A stretch of 64,000 bases of DNA from Paracoccus limosus (GTDB lineage: Bacteria > Pseudomonadota > Alphaproteobacteria > Rhodobacterales > Rhodobacteraceae). Position 1 is the first letter of the stretch. Every line of letters begins with the position of its first letter. Below are positions 18,856 through 29,996 of this stretch, piece after piece. The position numbers were made by a program, and so were the translations under genes. The stretch spans positions 36,977-100,976 of the forward strand of contig NZ_WMIF01000014.1 in NCBI RefSeq assembly GCF_009711185.1, written 5' to 3'. The notes beneath the pieces were generated by a model. That model was not told the DNA's origin. It saw only the letters and a program-made list of their open reading frames with translations, and did not search any database.

Positions 18856-18940
18856 GCCAGATTGCCAAATTCCGACCAGAGCGCGCGGCCCGGAGATTTT
18901 CCCTTGGGCTCGCAAGATCTGGTAGAGGGAGACATTTGGC

Positions 18941-21232
18941 ATGACCATTGCGATTGGCAGCAAGGCATTGATGCCGCGCGAGTTCCGGCTGGGGCTGAAC
19001 CTGTGGTCGCGGACCGACGGCACACCCGACAGCCCGACCTGGGCCGGGCAAGGCAATGCCGCCGTGGTGGCCTCTGATCAGGATTTCGGCAATTGCCTGG
19101 AAATCCTCAAGCTCGATACGGTCACCTCGCTGCGCTATATGCGGCCGACGCCGATCAGCCCGGGCACCTATCTGCGCATCTCGACGCGCGTGAAGGCACT
19201 GGCAGGCAATATCCCGCAGGTGCGCATCGCGGGCTATGCGGGCGGGCCGGGCGGCGGCAATATCGCCGGCGCGGTGCAGATCGGGCCGGTGGTGACGCTG
19301 CCGGGCTATGGCAATGTGGTCGAGGTCTCGGCCGTGGTCGGCTCGGGGCGGCGCAATGGCGTCGACATGCCCTGGGGCCGGCAGGCGACCTTTGGCTATT
19401 TCGGCCTTGATCTGATCGGCGACAACAACGGTTCGGTGGTGATCGAGAATTTCGTCATCGAGGATGTCACGGCGGCCTTTGTGCCGGACATGCTGGACTG
19501 GGTCGATGTGCGAGACTTTGGCGCAGTCGGCGATGGCGTCACCGACGACCGCGCGGCCTTTGTCGCGGCCAATGCGGCTTCCGGCACCAATCAGGTGCTG
19601 GTGCCTGCGGGCACCTATTTCATCGGCTCGGATCTCAGCATCAGTTCGGTGGTGCGTTTCGTGGGCAAGCTCAGCATGCCGCGAACCGCGCGGCTGGCGC
19701 TGACCGGCAAGTTCGATTTCCCGACCTATGCCGCAGCTTTCGGCGACGAGACCGAGGGCATGAAGCGCGCTTTGCAGGCGCTGTTCGGCTATACCGATCA
19801 CAGCGTGCTGGATCTGGCCGGGCGCTGCGTGCATCTGACCGAGCCCCTGCGCGTCGCCGATTACGCCCCTGCGCTGACGACGTTTTCCAACCGCCGCGTC
19901 ATCACCAATGGCCAGATCGCCATCGTGCCGGGCAATGCATGGCAGACCGGCACCGTCACCGCAGCCGGCACCTATAACCCGGCGCTGCCGGTGACCCTGT
20001 CGGCGGTCGGCAATATCGGCACGATCGAGGTCGGCGCGCGGCTTTCGGGCCCCGGCGTCGGGCGCGAGGTCTATGTGCTGGCCAAGAACGCCGCCGCCGG
20101 CACCCTGACCCTGTCGCAGCCGCTTTACGGTGGTGCCGGCACGCGCAGCTATACCTTTACCCGCTTCCGCTATGCCTTTGATTTCTCGGACATGGAGCAA
20201 TTGGCGCGGTTCAACTTCGACGATGTGGAGTTCCTGCTTGAGGGCAATGCCAGCGGCGTCATGCTGGCCAAGACCGGCTCGATGAACTGTTTCCGCGACT
20301 GCTATTTCACCCGGCCCAAGGATCGCGGCATCACCTCGATCGGCACTGCCTGTCAGGGGATGCTGGTGGATCGCTGCGAGTTCCTGTCCAACGAGATGGG
20401 TCTGCTGGCGCAAAACCGCAGCAGCGTCGCGCTGAACGTCAACAACAACGACACCAAGATCCGCCACAGCCGGTTCATCCGCTTTGGCCATTTTGCGGTG
20501 TTGAACGGCGGCGGCCACATGATCGAGGGCAACCACTGGTTTCAGGGCGATGCGGCGCAGAACGGCGTGCGTTTCGGCGGGCTGGTGCTGACCCAGACCA
20601 ACGTGCAGGCGACGGTGACCGGGAACTATATCGACAACTGTTCGATCGAATGGACGAACGAGCATGACGCCCGGCCGAATTTCGAGGGGGATGAGTATTC
20701 CTTTGGCGGGCTGACCATCACCGGCAATACCTTTCTGGCCTCGGACACCAACCTTGGTTTTAACTGGCTGGTGGTCAAACCCTATGGCTCGGGGCATTTC
20801 GTGCATGGGCTGTCGGTGATGGGCAATGTGTTCAAATCGCTGAACAACAAGATCACCCGCATCGACCGCGTCGATACCACCTTTGCCAGTCTGGATTATA
20901 CACGGATGCGCAACATCCAGTTTCAGGGCAATATGTTCAACGGCGTCAACACCTATGTCGCCAACCCGGTCGATGTCACCTTTACGCAGGCCACGGCCTC
21001 GAACCGCTGGCTGGTGCCGGTCAATGTCGCGCTGCCCTTCGACGGCTGGGCCAAGAACGTGCAATCGGTCATCGCGACCGGCCCGATCACCAATGCCAAC
21101 AATGCCCGCGTGGCCGAAATGCCTTGGGTGCAGGCGGCCATGGGCACCACGCGCAAGCAGGTGGCGGTGAACTGGGGGGCCGCGACCAAGGGCACGATCT
21201 CGTTGCGGGTGCGGATGGACAACCCGGACTAG
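18941..21232 (+). CDS. Beta-helix (pectate-lyase-superfamily) protein, spike-like
   Basis: 763 residues. The N-terminal 180 residues look like a beta-rich binding domain. At about 189 the stretch 'VRDFGAVGDGVTDDRAAFVA' marks the start of a Pectate_lyase_3 right-handed beta-helix, the fold of GH28-like enzymes and phage tailspikes. Later rungs show repeated 'I-x-G-N-x-F' turns ('ITGNTFLASD', 'VMGNVFKS', 'FQGNMFNG'). There is no signal peptide; the protein begins 'MTIAIGSKALMPREFRLGLN'. It is therefore either secreted without a classical signal or a spike assembled in the cytoplasm. It is monocistronic with a CtrA-type site upstream. Substrate is unknown; an acidic sugar polymer such as capsule would fit. 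Confidence 0.72.
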   Translation: MTIAIGSKALMPREFRLGLNLWSRTDGTPDSPTWAGQGNAAVVASDQDFGNCLEILKLDTVTSLRYMRPTPISPGTYLRISTRVKALAGNIPQVRIAGYAGGPGGGNIAGAVQIGPVVTLPGYGNVVEVSAVVGSGRRNGVDMPWGRQATFGYFGLDLIGDNNGSVVIENFVIEDVTAAFVPDMLDWVDVRDFGAVGDGVTDDRAAFVAANAASGTNQVLVPAGTYFIGSDLSISSVVRFVGKLSMPRTARLALTGKFDFPTYAAAFGDETEGMKRALQALFGYTDHSVLDLAGRCVHLTEPLRVADYAPALTTFSNRRVITNGQIAIVPGNAWQTGTVTAAGTYNPALPVTLSAVGNIGTIEVGARLSGPGVGREVYVLAKNAAAGTLTLSQPLYGGAGTRSYTFTRFRYAFDFSDMEQLARFNFDDVEFLLEGNASGVMLAKTGSMNCFRDCYFTRPKDRGITSIGTACQGMLVDRCEFLSNEMGLLAQNRSSVALNVNNNDTKIRHSRFIRFGHFAVLNGGGHMIEGNHWFQGDAAQNGVRFGGLVLTQTNVQATVTGNYIDNCSIEWTNEHDARPNFEGDEYSFGGLTITGNTFLASDTNLGFNWLVVKPYGSGHFVHGLSVMGNVFKSLNNKITRIDRVDTTFASLDYTRMRNIQFQGNMFNGVNTYVANPVDVTFTQATASNRWLVPVNVALPFDGWAKNVQSVIATGPITNANNARVAEMPWVQAAMGTTRKQVAVNWGAATKGTISLRVRMDNPD

Positions 21233-21274
21233 GCGCGCAGGGCATCGTCCTTTCCCTCTCGCGATGCCCCCGGC

Positions 21275-21304
21275 CCCCGGCTGCCCCTGTGGCGGCCGGG
21301 GTTT
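21275..21304 (+). terminator. Possible terminator after the beta-helix gene
   Basis: CCCCGGC (21275-21281) pairs with GCCGGGG (21295-21301) and is followed by TTT. Another stem, GGGCATCG with CGATGCCC (21240-21269), precedes it. The convergent HugZ-type gene ends at 21320. Confidence 0.4.
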
Positions 21305-21319
21305 CCGGCGTTGCGGCGG

Positions 21320-21799
21320 TCAGAGGCCGGGCGTCAGCAGATCCTGCGCGTCAAGGTGAAAGGCGCGGCCAAAGCCGCCGTTCAGCAGTGCCGATTGCGG
21401 CACCAGCCGCCAGAAGCGGAAATCGGGCAGATCGACATAGACCCGCGCCTTGGGATCACGTGCCAGCCACAGATCGCGGCGCGCGGCATCGGCCGGCGCC
21501 GGTTCGGCGCGGGCGATGATCGACAGCCGGGCATGGGTCATCGGATCGCCCTTGGCCGCCTCGGCGTCAGTGATCATGAGACCGGCGCGCGGATCGGCCA
21601 TCAGCGCGCGCGTATGCGCTGCAAGCCCCGAAAGCAGTGCCAGCGGCACGCCGTCGCGGTCCACCTGCAGCGCGATGCGGGTCACAAGTGGCGCACCGCT
21701 GGCCGGATCCAGACTGCCCAGCGTTGCATGGCGCGCGGCATGGATCAGCCGGCGGGCCAGCGCGCGGGCCTCGTCATCGGTGGGGCGGATGGGGTCCAT
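21320..21799 (-). CDS. HugZ-type pyridoxamine 5'-phosphate oxidase-like protein
   Basis: 159 residues. Split-barrel flavin-binding protein of the PNPOx-like superfamily. 'ATLGSLDPASGAPLVTRIAL' and 'LLSGLAAHTRALMADPRAGLM' followed by 'RLSIIARAEP' are typical of the HugZ family. Some relatives bind or degrade haem, but this one is short and lacks the extra C-terminal haem domain. It is a single gene, convergent with the beta-helix gene. A haem role is therefore not supported here; a generic flavin-dependent reductase is equally likely. Confidence 0.75.
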   Translation of the reverse strand: MDPIRPTDDEARALARRLIHAARHATLGSLDPASGAPLVTRIALQVDRDGVPLALLSGLAAHTRALMADPRAGLMITDAEAAKGDPMTHARLSIIARAEPAPADAARRDLWLARDPKARVYVDLPDFRFWRLVPQSALLNGGFGRAFHLDAQDLLTPGL

Positions 21800-21860
21800 G
21801 GTCAGTCTCGCCAGCAGCTTATGGGCGATCCATGCGCAAGCGCGCGGGTAATGTCAAAAA

Positions 21861-21940
21861 TTTACTAAACCGCAAGCGATCTGGTGAAGTAATTTACAAA
21901 ATTCTCCTTTTCAAAAAATGGTTTACGCAGAAGGGTAAAG
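21861..21940 (+). promoter_or_regulatory. A/T-rich acsA control region with TTTAC boxes
   Basis: TTTAC occurs at 21861, 21893 and 21922, with an inverted GTAAA at 21935-21939. The spacings of 32 and 29 bases are about three helical turns. This is the most A/T-rich stretch near acsA and lies 100-175 bases before its start. I cannot name the regulator; the PccR/ScfR-type TTTGCAAA box is not present. Confidence 0.35.
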
Positions 21941-22035
21941 CGTATTAACTTCGGCACAGCCAAAGCCGGCTTGCGCAGCAAGGGAAGAGGGTTGCGCATC
22001 GCGACGTGCCGCATAGCGAGTAGAGGAGGCCCGCC

Positions 22036-23991
<1,956 letters not shown>

Positions 23992-24177
23992 GCCCTTCGG
24001 GGCCGGTTCGATACCTGACTGAGCCTGCTGCGGGCGCCCTGCGCGCCCGTGGCCCGGCAGCGGCTGCGCGCGCTTAAAGGCCCGCGCCTGCCGCCGCCCC
24101 GCCCGTCCGCCGGTGGAGCGAGGACCGCCAGCGCCGGGCGCCAAGGACAATCGTGGCAGTGGAGGAACACGACGACG

Positions 24178-24486
24178 ATGGAACAAAATCTGGCCGACCG
24201 GATCGCAGCGGATCCGAACTATCAACTGCTCAAGACAACGCGATCGCGCTTTGGCTGGAGGCTGACCATCGCCATGCTGGTGGTCTATTACGGCTATGTC
24301 CTGCTGATCGCCTTTGACAAGTCGGTGCTTGCCGCCCGGATCGGCAGCGGCGCGATGACCTGGGGGATCCCGCTGGGTTTTGGCGTGATCATCTTTACCA
24401 TGGTGGTGACCGGCATCTACGTGCGCCGCGCCAACAGCGAATTCGACGAGCTGACCGAGCGCGTCAAGCGGGAGGCGCTGAAATGA
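24178..24486 (+). CDS. DUF485 inner-membrane protein
   Basis: 102 residues from the ATG at 24178. Two membrane helices (about 28-50 and 60-85) with the DUF485 pattern '[20 protein letters not shown]' and the short '[12 protein letters not shown]' end. It is the customary partner of ActP and its last codons overlap the actP start (ATGA). It probably aids assembly or function of the acetate carrier, as inferred from constant linkage. Confidence 0.9.
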   Translation: MEQNLADRIAADPNYQLLKTTRSRFGWRLTIAMLVVYYGYVLLIAFDKSVLAARIGSGAMTWGIPLGFGVIIFTMVVTGIYVRRANSEFDELTERVKREALK

Positions 24487-26198
24487 GGGTTTCGATGCGC
24501 AACCTGCCGGCGCTTGCGCTGGCATCAACCCTTGCGCCGGGTCTGGCGCTGGCCGATGTGATCCAGGGCGGCACCAAGCAGGCGACGAACTGGACCGCCA
24601 TCGCCATGTTCGGCGGCTTTGTCATCCTGACGCTGTTCATCACCAAATGGGCGGCCGCCAAGACCAAGTCGGCCTCGGATTTCTACACGGCCGGCGGCGG
24701 CATCTCGGGCTTTCAGAACGGGCTTGCGATTGCCGGCGACTATATGTCGGCGGCCTCGTTTCTGGGGATTTCGGCGGCGGTGATGACCACCGGCTATGAC
24801 GGGCTGATCTATTCGATCGGCTTTCTGGTCGGCTGGCCGATCCTGACCTTCCTGATGGCCGAGCGGCTGCGCAACCTTGGCAAGTTCACCTTTGCCGATG
24901 TGGCGGCGTTCCGCTTTGCGCAGACGCCGGTGCGGATCTTTGCCGCCTCGGGCACGCTGGTCGTGGTCGCCTTCTACCTGATCGCGCAAATGGTCGGCGC
25001 GGGCTCGCTGATCCAGCTGCTCTTCGGTCTGGACTACTGGATCGCCGTGGTCATCGTCGGCGCGCTGATGATGATCTATGTGCTCTTTGGGGGCATGACG
25101 GCGACGACCTGGGTGCAGATCATCAAGGCCTGCCTGCTTTTGGGCGGCGCCTCGTTCATGGCCTTCATGGTCGTGCTGCATTACGGCTTCTCGCCCGAGG
25201 CGATGTTTGCCGATGCGGTCAAGGTCAAGGCCGATCTGGCAACCGCCGCCGGCAAGACCCCCGAAGAGGCCGCCGCCGAAGGCTGGTCGATCATGGGGCC
25301 GGGCACCTTCATCAAGGACCCGATCTCGGCCATCAGCTTCGGCATGGCGCTGATGTTCGGCACCGCCGGCCTGCCGCATATCCTGATGCGCTTCTTCACC
25401 GTTCCCAGCGCCAAGGAAGCGCGCAAATCGGTGATGTGGGCAACGGGCTGGATCGGCTACTTCTACCTTCTGACCTTCATCATCGGCTTTGGCGCCATCA
25501 CCTTCGTGCTGACCAACCCCGATTTCGTCGGCGCGGATGGCAAGCTGGTCGGCGGCAACAATATGGCGGCCGTGCATCTGGCCCATGCGGTCGGCGGCAA
25601 CGTCTTCCTGGGCTTCATCTCGGCAGTGGCCTTTGCGACCATCCTCGCGGTGGTGGCGGGGCTGACGCTCTCGGGCGCCTCGGCGGTCAGCCATGACCTC
25701 TATGCGACGGTGATCAAGAAGGGCAACCCTGAGCCGGGCAGCGAGCTGCGCGTGTCGCGCATCACCACCATCGCGCTTGGCATCGTCGCCGTCGTGCTGG
25801 GCATCGCCTTCAAGAACCAGAACATCGCCTTCATGGTGTCGCTGGCCTTTGCGGTGGCAGCCTCGGCGAACTTCCCGGTGCTGTTCATGTCGGTTCTGTG
25901 GAAGGATTGCACCACGCGCGGCGCGGTCATCGGCGGCTTCCTTGGGCTGATCTCCTCGGTGGTGCTGACGGTGCTCTCGCCCTCGGTCTGGGAGGCCACG
26001 CTCGGCAACCCGGTCGGCTCGGCACCCTTCCCCTATACCTCGCCGGCGCTCTTCTCGATGACCTTGGCCTTTGCCGGCATCTGGATCTTCTCGAAGCTCG
26101 ATAACAGCGCGCGGGCGCGCACCGACCGGGCAGGCTTCCTCGCCCAGCAGGTGCGCTCGGAAACCGGGATCGGCGCTTCGGCGGCCTCGGATCACTAA
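24483..26198 (+). CDS. actP: Cation/acetate symporter ActP
   Basis: 571 residues with about 13 membrane helices. Sodium:solute symporter family protein importing acetate and other short acids. An N-terminal cleavable hydrophobic segment ends near residue 24 (ALADV). '[20 protein letters not shown]' and '[12 protein letters not shown]' are SSS-family signatures near the first core helices. The ATG overlaps the DUF485 stop; a second ATG 12 bases later is possible. A strong terminator follows directly. Confidence 0.95.
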   Translation: MRVSMRNLPALALASTLAPGLALADVIQGGTKQATNWTAIAMFGGFVILTLFITKWAAAKTKSASDFYTAGGGISGFQNGLAIAGDYMSAASFLGISAAVMTTGYDGLIYSIGFLVGWPILTFLMAERLRNLGKFTFADVAAFRFAQTPVRIFAASGTLVVVAFYLIAQMVGAGSLIQLLFGLDYWIAVVIVGALMMIYVLFGGMTATTWVQIIKACLLLGGASFMAFMVVLHYGFSPEAMFADAVKVKADLATAAGKTPEEAAAEGWSIMGPGTFIKDPISAISFGMALMFGTAGLPHILMRFFTVPSAKEARKSVMWATGWIGYFYLLTFIIGFGAITFVLTNPDFVGADGKLVGGNNMAAVHLAHAVGGNVFLGFISAVAFATILAVVAGLTLSGASAVSHDLYATVIKKGNPEPGSELRVSRITTIALGIVAVVLGIAFKNQNIAFMVSLAFAVAASANFPVLFMSVLWKDCTTRGAVIGGFLGLISSVVLTVLSPSVWEATLGNPVGSAPFPYTSPALFSMTLAFAGIWIFSKLDNSARARTDRAGFLAQQVRSETGIGASAASDH

Positions 26199-26207
26199 GC
26201 GACAAAC

Positions 26208-26242
26208 GGTCCGGCCGGGGAGTACCCCGGCCGGACCTTCCT
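26208..26242 (+). terminator. Rho-independent terminator of the acetate operon
   Basis: A perfect 13-bp stem GGTCCGGCCGGGG (26208-26220) with a 4-base loop and complementary arm 26225-26237 is followed by TTCCTC. It lies 10 bases after the actP stop. Read-through to the response regulator at 26267 remains possible. Confidence 0.8.
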
Positions 26243-26266
26243 CATTGCGGCGAAAGCGAGGTCGAG

Positions 26267-26653
26267 ATGCCGGATCAGCTGTCCCACCGCACGATCCTGG
26301 TCATAGAGGACGAAGACAGCATCGCGCTGGCCATCGAATTCATCCTGCAACGTCAGGGCTACCGGCACGAGCGCCTGTCGCATGGCCGCGATGCGCTGAG
26401 CCGCATCCGCGAGCTGCGCCCCGATCTCGTGCTTCTGGACATCATGCTGCCCGACATGTCGGGCTATGAGATCATCGAGGCGATGCGCGCCGATCCCGGC
26501 CTGTCCACCGTCCGCGTGCTGATGATGACGGCGCGCGGCTCGGTGGTCGAACGCCGCAAGGGGTTCGAGCTCGGCGCCGACGGCTTCATCGCCAAACCCT
26601 TCGAGCTGGCCGAGCTACGCAGCGAAATGGCGCGCCTGCTCGACGCGGCCTGA
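26267..26653 (+). CDS. Single-domain response regulator (receiver only)
   Basis: 128 residues: a full CheY-like receiver and nothing else. The acidic cluster EDED is at 14-17, the phospho-acceptor is Asp58 in VLLDIMLPD, and the KPF motif is present. There is no output domain and no kinase gene next to it. It sits just after the acetate operon terminator. Related bacteria control acs through CrbS/CrbR-type systems, so a link with acetate signalling is possible but not shown. Confidence 0.88.
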   Translation: MPDQLSHRTILVIEDEDSIALAIEFILQRQGYRHERLSHGRDALSRIRELRPDLVLLDIMLPDMSGYEIIEAMRADPGLSTVRVLMMTARGSVVERRKGFELGADGFIAKPFELAELRSEMARLLDAA

Positions 26654-26670
26654 CCCCTGGCCCAGGCCTC

Positions 26671-26757
26671 GGCTTCTTTCGTGCCGAAATATCCCGGGGG
26701 GAACGCCTGACGGCCCCCGTCGAGGGGGCCTTCACGCGTGGGGGGCAGCGCCCCCCG
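26671..26757 (+). repeat. Intergenic repeat element, copy 1
   Basis: GGCTTCTTTCGTG followed by CCGAAATATCCCGGGGG (26671-26700), then after about 40 bases a GC hairpin GGGGGGC-AGC-GCCCCCC type (26740-26757). The same order of motif and hairpin occurs inverted at 56285-56350, and a partial form at 61325-61352. The copies lie between genes, near gene ends. Confidence 0.6.
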
Positions 26758-26778
26758 CCTTTACCCCCGCCGTCGCGC

Positions 26779-28383
26779 TCAGGGTGCGACGCGGTAAAGA
26801 TCCTTGGCCCACCATTCGCCCATCGCATGGCTGTTCGGCAGGCCGCGGATCTCGGGGCGGATCAGCTCGGCCTTGGCATAGTGATAAAGCGGGATCAGCG
26901 GCATGTCGCGCGCCAGCAGCGCCTCGGCGGCGGTATAGGCACGGGCGGGGTCGGCGGCCTGTTCGGCCTCGGTCAGCAGCCGCTCATAATCGGCGCTGGC
27001 ATATTTGCCGTAATTCGGCCCGCTGGCGCGCAGCACGTTCAGAAAGCTCGAAGCGTCGTCATAATCGGCGCACCAGGCATAGCGCGCCAACTGGAACTCG
27101 CCGCTCTGCAGCCGCTCGGACAGCTGCTTCCACGGCAGCTCGCTGGTGCTGACCTGCACGCTGACGGATTTCCAGAACTCGACCGCCGCCGCCGCCAGCT
27201 TGCGGTCGTCCTCGCTGGCATTGACGCTCAGCACCAGTTTCAGCGGGTGCTTGGGACCAAAGCCCGCCGCCTCCAGAAGCGCGCGCGCCTTTTGCTGGCG
27301 TTGACCGTCGGTCCAGCCTGCCTGCTCCGACACCGGCGGCTGAAAGCCGGCAATCGCCCAATGCGTCCAGCTTGCGGCCGGTTTCTGGCCGCCCTGCAGG
27401 ATGCGATCGACCACGACATCGGGCTGGATCGCATAGGCCAGAGCCTGACGCACCCGCGTGTCGCGCAGGGCGGCTGGGCCGGTGTCCGACAGGTTGACCA
27501 GATAGGAATAGGTGCAGGCATAGGGGCTGATCACGGTCTGGCCGGGCAGTTCGGCACGCACCGCGGCGACATCGCCGGCAGGGATCTGCACGCGGTCCAG
27601 CCCGCCCTCGCGATAGCGCCGCAGCGCCTGCGCCGGGTCGGCGATGGTCACGCCCGTGACCTTTTGCATCAGAACATGCGCGGCGTCGCGGTATTTCGGG
27701 TTCTTTTCAAGGCTGATCGACACGCCCAGATCATGGGCGCGCAGCACATAGGCGCCATTGCCGACCAGCTTGCCGGCGGCGGTCCAGCCCTCGCCCGCCG
27801 CCTCGATGCTTTTGCGATGCACGGGATAGGTCGCGGGATGGGCCAGCGTCTTCAGGAAATAGGGCGCGGGCTGGCTCAGCACCACCTGCAGCCGATGCGC
27901 GTCCAGCGCCTTGACGCCCAGCTCGGCCGGCTTCTTCTTGCCGGTCAGAACCTCGGCTGCGTTCTGCACATGCATCAGCTCCAGCCGCCACGCGTTTTCC
28001 GAGGCGGTGTCGGGATCGGCCAGCCGGCGCCAGGCATAGACGAAATCATTGGCCGTCACCGGATCGCCGTTCGACCATTTCGCGTCCGGGCGCAGCTGGA
28101 ACACATAGCTCAGCCGGTCGTCCGAGACCTCGTAGGAGCTGGCGACACCCGGCTGCATGGCGCCGCTGGCATCCTCGTCCATGAGCCCCTCGAAAAGCTG
28201 ACGGATGACCTCGGCGCCCTCGGCATCGACGTTCTTTTGCGGATCAAGGCTTTTGACCGCATCGGGCAACCAGAATCTGTAGCTCTGCTCCTTGGCCAGA
28301 ACCTCGCCCGGCGCGGGCTGGACGGCCAGCGCCGGCAGGCCGGCACCGATCAGCAGGACAGAGGCCAGCAGGGACCGCATCAT
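26779..28383 (-). CDS. Peptide ABC transporter substrate-binding protein (family 5)
   Basis: 534 residues. Periplasmic OppA/MppA-like oligopeptide-binding protein. A signal peptide (MMRSLLASVLLIGAGLPALA) is followed by 'LAKEQSYRFWLPDAVKSLDP', 'GLMDEDASGAMQPGVASSYE' and 'KWSNGDPVTANDFVYAWRRL', standard SBP_bac_5 features. The start was taken at the double ATG (28383); longer frames extend into the cobU promoter. No permease or ATPase genes are next to it, so it is an orphan that must share an opp/dpp-type transporter or act as a sensor. Confidence 0.9.
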   Translation of the reverse strand: MMRSLLASVLLIGAGLPALAVQPAPGEVLAKEQSYRFWLPDAVKSLDPQKNVDAEGAEVIRQLFEGLMDEDASGAMQPGVASSYEVSDDRLSYVFQLRPDAKWSNGDPVTANDFVYAWRRLADPDTASENAWRLELMHVQNAAEVLTGKKKPAELGVKALDAHRLQVVLSQPAPYFLKTLAHPATYPVHRKSIEAAGEGWTAAGKLVGNGAYVLRAHDLGVSISLEKNPKYRDAAHVLMQKVTGVTIADPAQALRRYREGGLDRVQIPAGDVAAVRAELPGQTVISPYACTYSYLVNLSDTGPAALRDTRVRQALAYAIQPDVVVDRILQGGQKPAASWTHWAIAGFQPPVSEQAGWTDGQRQQKARALLEAAGFGPKHPLKLVLSVNASEDDRKLAAAAVEFWKSVSVQVSTSELPWKQLSERLQSGEFQLARYAWCADYDDASSFLNVLRASGPNYGKYASADYERLLTEAEQAADPARAYTAAEALLARDMPLIPLYHYAKAELIRPEIRGLPNSHAMGEWWAKDLYRVAP

Positions 28384-28497
28384 CGGAAAAGCCTCGTTCG
28401 CTGTTTCGCGCCAAGGCGCTAATTCGCGCGAATGGGGCGGCGCGGCAAGCCGGTTTTGCCGCTTTCGCAGCGCCCGCGCATGTGAAACAACATCGCC

Positions 28498-29043
28498 ATG
28501 GCACAGACAGGCCGCATCATCATGGTTACCGGGGGCGCCCGTTCGGGCAAATCCGCCTTGGCCGAAAGCATCGCCAGCCGCCTTGGCGCGGCGCGGATCT
28601 ATATTGCCACGGCCGAGCCCGGCGATGGCGAGATGGCCGAACGCATCGCGCTGCATCGCGACCGGCGCGGCGCCGGCTGGCAGACGGTCGAAGAGCCGCT
28701 GGACCTTGCCGGGGCGCTGGCGCGGACCGAGGGGCAGGGGGTGCGGCTGGTCGATTGCCTGACGCTGTGGCTGGCCAACCAGATGGCTCAGGGCGCCGAC
28801 AGCCAGACCGACACCGGCCCGGCGATCAAGGCGCTGTGCGCGGCGCTGGCGGCGACCCGATCGCCGGTCGTTCTGGTCACCAATGAGCTGGGTTTGGGCA
28901 TCGTGCCCGAAAATGCGCTTGCCCGTCGCTTTCGCGACGCGCATGGCTGGATGAACCAGGCCGTCGCCGCCGTCGCGGACGAGGTCTGGATGGCGGTCAG
29001 CGGCCTGCCGCTGCGCCTGAAACCGGAAAGAGAGACGCCGTGA
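28498..29043 (+). CDS. cobU: Adenosylcobinamide kinase/guanylyltransferase
   Basis: 181 residues. Bifunctional enzyme (CobP in Paracoccus/Pseudomonas denitrificans naming) that phosphorylates adenosylcobinamide and adds GMP. The P-loop GGARSGKS is at 12-19. 'YIATAEPGDGEMAERIALHR' and 'LVTNELGLGIVPENALARRFRD' are family-specific. First gene of cobU-cobT-cobS; its stop overlaps the GTG start of cobT. I see no B12 riboswitch in the 114 bases before it. Confidence 0.95.
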   Translation: MAQTGRIIMVTGGARSGKSALAESIASRLGAARIYIATAEPGDGEMAERIALHRDRRGAGWQTVEEPLDLAGALARTEGQGVRLVDCLTLWLANQMAQGADSQTDTGPAIKALCAALAATRSPVVLVTNELGLGIVPENALARRFRDAHGWMNQAVAAVADEVWMAVSGLPLRLKPERETP

Positions 29044-29996
29044 AAGAATTTGACGAGATCGCTGCCGCTGCCGCGCGCAACCGGCAGGCCGAGCTGACCA
29101 AGCCGCCGGGATCCCTTGGCCGCCTTGAGGATCTGGCCGTGTTTCTGGCCGGCTGGCAGGGCCGCGCGCACCCGCAGCTTGACCGCGTGCAGGCGCTGGT
29201 CTTTGCCGGCAACCATGGGATCTGCGATCAGGGCGTGAACCCGTTCCCGGTCGAGGTGACCGCGCAGATGGTGGCGAATTTCAGCAATGGCGGCGCGGCG
29301 ATCAACCAGCTTTGCCAACTGGCCGGGGCCGATCTACAGGTGATCGCGCTGGATCTGGACCGGCCGACGCGCGATTTCACCCGCGCCATGGCGCTGGACA
29401 CCGACGACCTGATCGCCTCGATCCAGACCGGCAAGAACGCCGTCGATCCCGAGGCCGATCTGGTGGTGCTGGGCGAAATGGGCATCGGCAATTCCACGGT
29501 GGCGGCGGCGCTGGCGGCGGCGACCTTTGGCGGCACGGCAGAGGATTGGGTCGGCCCGGGTACCGGCGCCGATGACGAGATCCTTGCCAACAAGATCCGT
29601 GCCGTCGATGCCGGGCTGAAACGGCACAAGGGCGCGGCCAGCGCCGCCTCGATCCTTGGCAGCTATGGCGGGCGCGAGCAGGCGGCGATCTGCGGCGCGG
29701 TGATCCGCGCGCGCGAGCTGGGCATCCCGGTGATCCTTGACGGTTTCATCTGTTCGGCCGCCGCTGCGGTGCTGCTGGTCAATGACAAGCAGGCGCTGGA
29801 CCATTGCCTGATCGGCCATGAAAGCGCCGAGCCGGGGCATCGCCGGCTGGTCGCGGTCATGGGCAAGAAGCCGGTGGTCGGGCTGGACATGCGGCTGGGC
29901 GAGGGCTCGGGTGCGGCGGTGGCGCTGTTGATCCTGCGCGCGGCGCTGGCCTGCCATAACGGCATGGCGACCTTTGCCGAGGCCGGCATTGGCTAA
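29040..29996 (+). CDS. cobT: Nicotinate-nucleotide:dimethylbenzimidazole phosphoribosyltransferase
   Basis: 318 residues with a GTG start overlapping the cobU stop. It makes alpha-ribazole 5'-phosphate, the lower ligand of B12 (called CobU in older Paracoccus-type naming). 'LTKPPGSLGRLEDLAVFLAG' and 'FAGNHGICDQGVNPFP' are N-terminal signatures. 'GEMGIGNST' lies near 145, and the catalytic Glu is in 'RLGEGSGAA' near 288. Length is slightly below the enteric enzyme's 356 residues but normal for alphaproteobacteria. Confidence 0.95.
   Translation: MKEFDEIAAAAARNRQAELTKPPGSLGRLEDLAVFLAGWQGRAHPQLDRVQALVFAGNHGICDQGVNPFPVEVTAQMVANFSNGGAAINQLCQLAGADLQVIALDLDRPTRDFTRAMALDTDDLIASIQTGKNAVDPEADLVVLGEMGIGNSTVAAALAAATFGGTAEDWVGPGTGADDEILANKIRAVDAGLKRHKGAASAASILGSYGGREQAAICGAVIRARELGIPVILDGFICSAAAAVLLVNDKQALDHCLIGHESAEPGHRRLVAVMGKKPVVGLDMRLGEGSGAAVALLILRAALACHNGMATFAEAGIG

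Noticed and set aside
28384..28497. B12 riboswitch before cobU
   Set aside because: The conserved GCCACTG box and associated core are not present in the 114 bases.
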